The notes under the pieces were generated by a model. The model was not told where the DNA came from, did no database searches, and saw only the letters and a program-made list of their open reading frames with translations. DNA of 64,000 nucleotides from Bacillota bacterium. GTDB taxonomy: Bacteria > Bacillota > Sulfobacillia > JAJZYS01 > JAJYTV01. Where the stretch lies: assembly GCA_021793645.1 (NCBI GenBank), contig JAJYSJ010000002.1:66003-130002 (forward strand), read 5' to 3'. A program made the translations under genes and the position numbers. Below, one piece after another: positions 59,046-64,000 of this stretch. Each line of letters starts with the position of its first letter. The stretch's first letter is position 1.

Positions 59046-59945
59046 GTGCCCGCGCCACTTGCCCGGATGGGCTTCGCAGCCCTGTGGCACCCGGAGTTGA
59101 TCACAGCTACGCTCGTGATCGCGGCGCTCTACCTGTACGCCGCGCGTTATGTCGGCCGGCAGGGCTTCGCAGTACCGACCGCCGCACAGAGGTTATCGTT
59201 CTTCTCGGGTCTGGTACTGCTTTACCTCGCTGTGGGCTCGCCGCTCGACGCGCTCTCCGACAACTTTCTGTTCAGCGCGCACATGCTGGAGCACCTGCTG
59301 ATCGGCATCATGGCACCGCCCCTGCTGCTGCTCGGGCTGGCGGACGGCTTTTGGCGCATCGTCTTCCGCCGCGATCGCATCCGGCGCGTCGTCGCCTTCC
59401 TCACGAAGCCCGTGCTTGCGCTGTTCCTCTTCAACATCGCCTTCTCCGTCTACCACTTCCCCTACCTCTACGACCTCGGCCTGTACAACGATTCGTGGCA
59501 CTTCTTCGAACACGCGGTGCTGTTCGTGACGGGCCTCATCATGTGGTGGCCAGTCATCGCACCGTCTCAGCAACTGCCGCAGATCTCCGCTCCGGCCAAG
59601 ATGCTGTACCTGTTCTTGGACGCGATCCTGATGACGCCCGTCTTCGTGATCGTGCTGTTCGCCCCGAAGCCGCTCTACACGTTCTACCTGCACGTGCCGC
59701 GCCTATTCGGCCTCACGCCGCTCGCGGACCAGCAGCTCGGCGCCGTCGTGATGAAGCTCGGGGCACTCCTTGCCTACGGAACGGGGGCCGGCGTGCTATT
59801 CTTCGACTGGATCCGCAGGGAGGCCCAGCACGAGCGTGAAACCTCGCTGGCTGTCTACTCCTCCACCTCGACGGAGCCGGTGCGCGTCGTACGGCAGGGC
59901 GGGTCCGAGAAACGCGATTCCATTCTAGAACGGGAGTTGTCCTGA
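59046..59945 (+). CDS. ctaG: Cytochrome c oxidase assembly factor CtaG (caa3 type)
   Basis: A 299-residue membrane protein with about seven helices of the Bacillus CtaG family (not Cox11). Conserved His occur in the helices FSAHMLEHLLIGIMAPPLL, SVYHFPYLYD and HFFEHAVLF, consistent with copper delivery to oxidase. The GTG at 59046 follows AAAGGA; a longer in-frame reading overlaps the hairpin. It ends one base before ctaB. Confidence 0.92.
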   Translation: MPAPLARMGFAALWHPELITATLVIAALYLYAARYVGRQGFAVPTAAQRLSFFSGLVLLYLAVGSPLDALSDNFLFSAHMLEHLLIGIMAPPLLLLGLADGFWRIVFRRDRIRRVVAFLTKPVLALFLFNIAFSVYHFPYLYDLGLYNDSWHFFEHAVLFVTGLIMWWPVIAPSQQLPQISAPAKMLYLFLDAILMTPVFVIVLFAPKPLYTFYLHVPRLFGLTPLADQQLGAVVMKLGALLAYGTGAGVLFFDWIRREAQHERETSLAVYSSTSTEPVRVVRQGGSEKRDSILERELS

Positions 59946-59946
59946 C

Positions 59947-60861
59947 ATGGCAAATCCGATGCCTATCGAGGCGAAGGCGGCTTCACGCGCCGGAACAGCC
60001 AGTCTCGGCGACTACGCGCAGCTGACGAAGCCCCGCATCATCCTGCTGCTCGTCATCACCGCCTACTGCGCGATGGTGGTCGCCGCGCACGGCCTTCCGC
60101 CGTTCCTCCTCTCGCTGTACACGTTGCTTGGGCTTGCGCTCTCCGCCGGTGGAGCGCACGCGGTCAACATGTGGTATGACCGCGACATCGACGCCGTCAT
60201 GGCGCGCACGAACGACCGGCCTGTGCCGCAGGGCAAAATACCCGCTGTGCGGTCGCTCTACTTCGGCATCTCCTTGATGGGAGTGTCGCTGGTACTGCTG
60301 CTTGCCACGGTGAACCTTTTGACGGCCCTGCTGGCGCTTGGCGGATTCCTCTACTACGTGCTCATCTACACGATGTGGCTAAAGCGCTCGACGCCCCAGA
60401 ACATCGTGATCGGAGGCGGCGCAGGCGCCTTTCCGCCGCTAATCGGCTGGGCCGCCGTCACCGGCCAGATCGGACTGGCCGCAGTGCTGATGTTCCTGAT
60501 CATCTTCCTTTGGACGCCGCCCCACTTCTGGGCGCTTGCTCTCTACCGCCAGGACGACTACCGCCGTGCCGGCGTACCCATGATGCCCGTCGTGCGCGGC
60601 GAGCGTTCGACCAAGGTGCAGATGATCTCGTACGCCGCGCTGCTCCTGATCGCCTCGGCGGCCCTCTACTTCACGGGCGTCGTCGGAGCCGCATACCTCG
60701 GCATCGCACTTGCGCTGTCGATCGGCTTCCTCGTGATGACAGGCCTCCTGCTGCGCGAACACGCACCGGAAACGACGTTCGCGCGGCGCACGTTCGGCTA
60801 CTCGCTCCTGTACCTGACAGTGCTCTTCGCGGCCATGGTCTTGAACGTGCGCACGTTCTAG
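59947..60861 (+). CDS. ctaB: Protoheme IX farnesyltransferase
   Basis: A 304-residue UbiA-family prenyltransferase that converts heme B to heme O. It has LTKPRIILLLVITAY, the Asp-rich motif NMWYDRDIDAVMARTNDRP and the second motif YTMWLKRSTPQNIVIGG, and about nine helices. The ATG at 59947 overlaps closely with the ctaG end (one base apart). It acts directly before CtaA, encoded two genes downstream. Confidence 0.96.
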   Translation: MANPMPIEAKAASRAGTASLGDYAQLTKPRIILLLVITAYCAMVVAAHGLPPFLLSLYTLLGLALSAGGAHAVNMWYDRDIDAVMARTNDRPVPQGKIPAVRSLYFGISLMGVSLVLLLATVNLLTALLALGGFLYYVLIYTMWLKRSTPQNIVIGGGAGAFPPLIGWAAVTGQIGLAAVLMFLIIFLWTPPHFWALALYRQDDYRRAGVPMMPVVRGERSTKVQMISYAALLLIASAALYFTGVVGAAYLGIALALSIGFLVMTGLLLREHAPETTFARRTFGYSLLYLTVLFAAMVLNVRTF

Positions 60862-60908
60862 GGATACCCTCTTGCCAGTACACGGGACATCCCCGAGGAG
60901 GGCCCGCC

Positions 60909-61361
60909 TTGCCTCTCGCCTACCTGAACGAAGCGTTTATGATCCTCAGCGCACTCTGTGTCGCCCTTGGCTGGTATAACATCCGTCGGGGGCGGCGGGC
61001 TGTCCACCGCCGCTACATGCTGACCGGCAGCTATCTCGCGGCCGGGTTCTTCGTGAGCTACGCACTGCACACCGCGCTCGTCGGAGACACGAGCTTCGGC
61101 GGGCCGCCGGCTTGGCGCATCCCGTACCTGACCTTTTTGCAGGTGCACACAATCTTGGCGACGGCCGCTGCAGTGCTCGGCATCATCACGCTGACCTACG
61201 CCCTGAAATCGAACTTCCAGAAGCACCGGCGCATCGCCCCCTGGACCGCGGTCTCCTGGTTCATCGCGGCGGGCATGGGGCTCGGCGTGTTTCTGATGCT
61301 CTACATCGTCTTCCCCGCCGGCCCGACAACAAATATGTTCCGCGCCATCCTGGGGCACTGA
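60909..61361 (+). CDS. ctaM: DUF420 membrane protein (CtaM-like)
   Basis: A 150-residue protein with four membrane helices and the DUF420 pattern: YNIRRGRRAVHRRYMLTG, ALHTALVGDTSFGG, FLQVHTILATAAAVLGIITL and KHRRIAPWTAVSWF with conserved His. The family includes CtaM of Staphylococcus, needed for maturation of heme-A oxidases. The TTG at 60909 has GAGGAGG nine bases upstream. It lies between ctaB and ctaA in the heme A part of the operon, which supports the role. Confidence 0.85.
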   Translation: MPLAYLNEAFMILSALCVALGWYNIRRGRRAVHRRYMLTGSYLAAGFFVSYALHTALVGDTSFGGPPAWRIPYLTFLQVHTILATAAAVLGIITLTYALKSNFQKHRRIAPWTAVSWFIAAGMGLGVFLMLYIVFPAGPTTNMFRAILGH

Positions 61362-61362
61362 G

Positions 61363-62304
61363 ATGCAATCCAACCGACCTTCGAAGGGGCTCCTCTTGCT
61401 CGCGCGCGTGACGAACATCCTGATGTTCGTCGTACTGATGGCCGGATTCCTCGTCACCGAAACAGGCTCCGCACAGGGCTGCGGCCGCCACTGGCCGCTT
61501 TGCGACGGACACTTCACACCGCCGTTCGACCTGCATGGCTTTGTCGAGTATGGACACCGCTTCGTCTCGGGCATTGAAGGCCTGCTAGTCCTGTGGGTGG
61601 CCGTCTGGGCCTGGCGCAGCCTGCGTCGCGTGCCCGAAGTAAAGGTTTTGGCGATCCTGATGCTGCTCTTCACCTACATTCAGGCGTTTCTTGGGGCCGA
61701 GGCAGTCCTCTTCCCCACCTCGCCCTTCATCCTGGCAACGCACTTCGGCGTTTCGCTGATCGCATTCGCAGCGACTCTGCTGCTCGATGTGCGCGTGCAC
61801 CAGGCAGCGAACAAGGGTCCCGACGGAGCGCTGGGCCGGACTTGGCGCATACGCCCCGTGCCCCAGCGCTTGAAGCTGCTTGTATGGCTGACGGCAATCT
61901 ACATCATCGGCCTTGTCTACCTGGGAGCGCTCGTGTCGCACACGGCGACCGGCCTTCTCTGCGACGGGTGGCCTTTCTGCCGCGGCTCGCTCTTCCCGCC
62001 GCTCGCGGGTGAACTGTGGATCCCCTACCTGCACCGCGTCGCGGCGCTCGTAGCTGTGCTGCTGCTGGTTTGGATCTATCGTTGGGCCAGGCGTCTGACA
62101 GAGCGCCCGGATGTGCGCGCCGCCGCACTCTGGAGCTTGATCCTGATCCTTTCGCAGGCGCTTTCGGGATGGTACCTCGTCGCGAGCCAGATCACCCTCG
62201 GTGCGATCATGATCCACATCACGCTGATGACCCTGCTCTTCGGAGTCTTCTCCTACCTCGCGCTGCAGGTCGCAGGCGAACTGCCTGCCGAAAGCAGCCC
62301 ATAG
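61363..62304 (+). CDS. ctaA: Heme A synthase
   Basis: A 313-residue membrane protein with eight helices that oxidises heme O to heme A. Two homologous halves each contain a Cys pair in an external loop (GCGRHWPLCDG and LLCDGWPFCRG) and heme-ligand His residues (EYGHRFVSGIEG, LATHFGVSL, YLHRVAALVAV, MIHITLMTL). The catalytic Glu lies in HGFVEYGHR. The ATG at 61363 is one base after the DUF420 stop. It is the last gene of the operon and a hairpin follows. Confidence 0.96.
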   Translation: MQSNRPSKGLLLLARVTNILMFVVLMAGFLVTETGSAQGCGRHWPLCDGHFTPPFDLHGFVEYGHRFVSGIEGLLVLWVAVWAWRSLRRVPEVKVLAILMLLFTYIQAFLGAEAVLFPTSPFILATHFGVSLIAFAATLLLDVRVHQAANKGPDGALGRTWRIRPVPQRLKLLVWLTAIYIIGLVYLGALVSHTATGLLCDGWPFCRGSLFPPLAGELWIPYLHRVAALVAVLLLVWIYRWARRLTERPDVRAAALWSLILILSQALSGWYLVASQITLGAIMIHITLMTLLFGVFSYLALQVAGELPAESSP

Positions 62305-62319
62305 TGCACGTACGGCCAA

Positions 62320-62350
62320 ACGGGCCGGAGGGTCCTCCTCGCCGGCCCGT
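62320..62350 (+). terminator. Hairpin after the cta operon
   Basis: Arms ACGGGCCGG and CCGGCCCGT enclose a smaller AGG/CCT stem. No strong T-run follows (GTCCG). It lies 15 bases after the ctaA stop and probably closes the oxidase operon. Confidence 0.6.
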
Positions 62351-62370
62351 GTCCGAGAAATAGACCTCCA

Positions 62371-63120
62371 GTGCCCAAAGCGAATAGGCGCTGCAGCACT
62401 GTCCGGCTGTATTGCAATCGGAGCGGGTTGCAGAACCGCCTTTTTGGAGTCGTGTGGACGCCGGCCGGACCATCCCGGGACACCTGCACGCCATTTTTTA
62501 CAGATACTTCTATCTCCTGCAGGACTCCGGCGCCGCAACTGGAAGTTGTACCGTACCATGATGCGAGGCTGAATCTTGGAGAGGGGGGCACTACAACGAC
62601 GCAGATCGCCTTTCTGCCGGGTCGGCGCGATGACCTGAAGGAACTCGATGCGGCGCTCGCGGAACTGCTGGGAACGCCCGTTCGAACGCGCGAAGTGCGG
62701 CGGCGCATATCCGCGATCAGCGGCGCGGCGCAGCTGGTCGACACACCGGAAGAACCCGAAGTCGGCGTGCTTGTGACCGTCAATGCGTCAACTGTAGGGT
62801 CTCTTCTGCTGCTCTTCAGCCCAAAGGACGCGCGGCGCATCGGCCACCTGCTCGGCGAAGGCGATGCTTCCCAAGAGCGCCTACTCGACGCCTGTAGCGA
62901 ACTCGCCATGATCGTTGCAGGGCGCTACCTCGCAGTCCTTGAACGGTTTTCCACCCCATCCGGAATTCCGACCCCTCCCGTCTCCGCGGTCGACATGCAG
63001 GCGGCGATCGTCGAATCGACTGTCGCCCAGGCTGGAGCCTCCGCCATGGCGAGCGTCTTCGAGATCGCTGTGGCCTTGTCGCCGCAGCCGCTGACCATGC
63101 GTCTTTTGGTGCTCACCTAG
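62371..63120 (+). CDS. CheC-like protein, start unresolved
   Basis: The frame is open over 249 codons, but only the part from about 62590 looks coding. That part (about 175 residues) has the CheC/CheX fold pattern: LLDACSELAMIVAGRYL, PTPPVSAVDMQAAIVESTVAQAG and a second beta strand block. CheC phosphatases carry [DS]-x3-E-x2-N; here the sequence is D-A-C-S-E-L-A-M, so Glu is kept and Asn is Met. No in-frame ATG/GTG/TTG follows GGAGAGGGG at 62578-62586, so the true start is unclear. It may be a non-catalytic adaptor. A terminator follows. Confidence 0.65.
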   Translation: MPKANRRCSTVRLYCNRSGLQNRLFGVVWTPAGPSRDTCTPFFTDTSISCRTPAPQLEVVPYHDARLNLGEGGTTTTQIAFLPGRRDDLKELDAALAELLGTPVRTREVRRRISAISGAAQLVDTPEEPEVGVLVTVNASTVGSLLLLFSPKDARRIGHLLGEGDASQERLLDACSELAMIVAGRYLAVLERFSTPSGIPTPPVSAVDMQAAIVESTVAQAGASAMASVFEIAVALSPQPLTMRLLVLT

Positions 63121-63141
63121 AAAAGTCGTCGAACGTGCTCG

Positions 63142-63171
63142 CGGTCCGCCTCGTTCGAGGCGGACCGTTTT
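63142..63171 (+). terminator. Intrinsic terminator after the CheC-like gene
   Basis: A 12-base perfect stem (63142-63153 and 63156-63167) with a two-base TT loop is followed by TTTT. It lies 22 bases after the stop at 63120. Confidence 0.85.
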
Positions 63172-63272
63172 CCTGTGGCTCGCCTCCCCATCGCACATCA
63201 GACCGTCTCGGCAGGGTTTCTCGCGGCGTAAAAAGAAGCCGTAGACAGTTCATGCGAAGCGAGGTGCGCCCG

Positions 63273-63908
63273 ATGCGCGAACTGTACGTGGTCCGACACG
63301 GCGAGAGCGTCGCAAATGTCGAGCGCCGGTTCGATTCGACGCCTCCCGGCGTGCCCCTAACCGCCCGCGGCGTGGATCAGGCCAACCGCGTCGCAGAGTG
63401 GCTCCTTTCGCGAAGGCTCTCCCCAAAAACCGTTTACGCCAGCCCATTCCGCCGCACGCTGGAAACGGCAGTGCCCTTTGCCGATCGGATCGGCGCACGC
63501 CTCCTGACGTACGACGAGCTGCGTGAAGTGGCCGTAGGCGCCTGGGATGGCCGCAGTTCGCTGACACTGGCGGACGACCCGCACTACCTGCGCTGGCGCT
63601 TGGAACCGGAGGTCGCGCCGCCTGGCGGCGAGTCGCTGGAGGATGTGTGGGTGCGCGTCCACGAGGTTCTTGCCGCACTGTACGCCGCAGCACCTCTGGA
63701 GGAGCCGTTGATCCTCTTCACCCACCAACACACGCTGCGCGCACTGCTTTGGCACCTTTCCGCGCTGCGCGATCAGGAGGGCCGCCTAAGCCCCCTGCCC
63801 AACGCCGCGATTCTTCACCTGCAAGGCACGCCGGATGCCCTCAGGCTGGTCTCCTTGGACCGGTCCATCGACGAAGCGACGGGGGACTCCCGCCGTGCCG
63901 CGATCTGA
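63273..63908 (+). CDS. Histidine phosphatase (phosphoglycerate mutase family)
   Basis: A 211-residue branch-1 histidine phosphatase. The catalytic RHGES is at residues 8-12 (phospho-His), followed by LTARGVDQANRVA, YASPFRRTLETA, the Glu region LREVAVGAWDGR and the second His in LFTHQHTLRALL. It lacks the extra segments of cofactor-dependent phosphoglycerate mutase, so a phosphatase role is more likely. The ATG at 63273 has GAGG about nine bases upstream; ATG 63252 is an alternative without a ribosome site. Confidence 0.9.
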   Translation: MRELYVVRHGESVANVERRFDSTPPGVPLTARGVDQANRVAEWLLSRRLSPKTVYASPFRRTLETAVPFADRIGARLLTYDELREVAVGAWDGRSSLTLADDPHYLRWRLEPEVAPPGGESLEDVWVRVHEVLAALYAAAPLEEPLILFTHQHTLRALLWHLSALRDQEGRLSPLPNAAILHLQGTPDALRLVSLDRSIDEATGDSRRAAI

Positions 63909-64000
63909 AGCGCCACTGCCGCGGGGGTATCGCCCTGCCAGCGCCCTGACGGCTGAGGTCCATGCCATCTACCGCTCGCTGACGGGTGAGGACTGCCTCG
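63895..64000 (+). CDS. Start of a gene cut by the window edge
   Basis: From the GTG at 63895, which overlaps the end of the phosphatase gene, the frame is open to the last base and reads VPRSEAPLPRGYRPASALTA at its start. GGGGGA lies 8-10 bases upstream. Only 35 codons are visible, so no family can be named. Confidence 0.45.
   Translation, partial: MPRSEAPLPRGYRPASALTAEVHAIYRSLTGEDCL

Noticed and set aside
1-64000. tRNA, rRNA, CRISPR or prophage
   Set aside because: No cloverleaf-like sequence, repeat array, integrase or phage structural gene was found on reading both strands; a tRNAscan/CRISPR search would settle it.

Overview
The window is GC-rich, densely coded DNA from one bacterial chromosome. 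Strong Shine-Dalgarno sequences, frequent GTG/TTG starts, a Bacillus-type LexA box (GAAC-N4-GTTC), a CsoR-type copper operator, a DarA-like cyclic-di-AMP receptor, a caa3 oxidase operon with a CtaM-like (DUF420) protein, and extended -10 promoters suggest a GC-rich, aerobic member of the Bacillota, perhaps of the Sulfobacillus/Alicyclobacillus/Thermaerobacter type. PspAA/PspAB and ImuB/DnaE2 are commoner in Actinobacteria and Chloroflexi, so the assignment is tentative. No rRNA, tRNA, CRISPR array or complete mobile element was found.

Layout. 0-4.4 kb: a GAF/HD-GYP/GGDEF signalling protein cut by the left edge, a Y-family polymerase and cysK. 4.4-10.3 kb (minus): pstSCA with a candidate Pho box, then a hypothetical gene and a two-component system. 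10.3-16.1 kb: MFS transporter, glycerophosphodiesterase, a metallo-hydrolase, and copZA behind a CsoR operator. 16.1-22.7 kb (minus): hemL, an M24 peptidase, a YchF-like GTPase, an SDR, a LmbE-type deacetylase, an arginine-deiminase-like enzyme and a membrane protein. 23.4-24.9 kb: three very small genes and a polysaccharide deacetylase. 24.9-28.8 kb: three tandem M29 aminopeptidases. 29.0-33.9 kb: a DarA-like gene and an SOS mutasome operon (imuB, DUF6504, dnaE2). 34-38.1 kb: small membrane protein, DUF2203, and an overlapping operon of two nitrilase-family genes (one apparently catalytically dead), a thioesterase and an HD hydrolase. 38.2-41.5 kb: SWIM protein, unknown gene, htpX-pspAB. 42.2-49.8 kb: a cell-surface glycolipid cluster with UDP-sulfoquinovose synthase. 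49.8-52.8 kb: HD-GYP pseudogene, intact HD-GYP paralogue, pspA-pspAA. 52.9-54.9 kb: isoaspartyl dipeptidase and a Mrp-like ATPase. 55.1-62.3 kb: the caa3 oxidase operon ctaCDEFGB-DUF420-ctaA. 62.4-64 kb: CheC-like protein, phosphoglycerate-mutase-family phosphatase and the start of another gene.

How it fits together. The window combines aerobic respiration and heme A synthesis, envelope stress (two Psp loci), copper export, phosphate uptake, SOS mutagenesis, peptide turnover and envelope glycolipid synthesis. A recurring theme is family members whose key residues have changed: a nitrilase lacking its triad, ImuB lacking polymerase carboxylates, the third M29 copy lacking its conserved Tyr, a CheC-like protein lacking Asn, a degenerate GGDEF motif and an altered Mrp P-loop.
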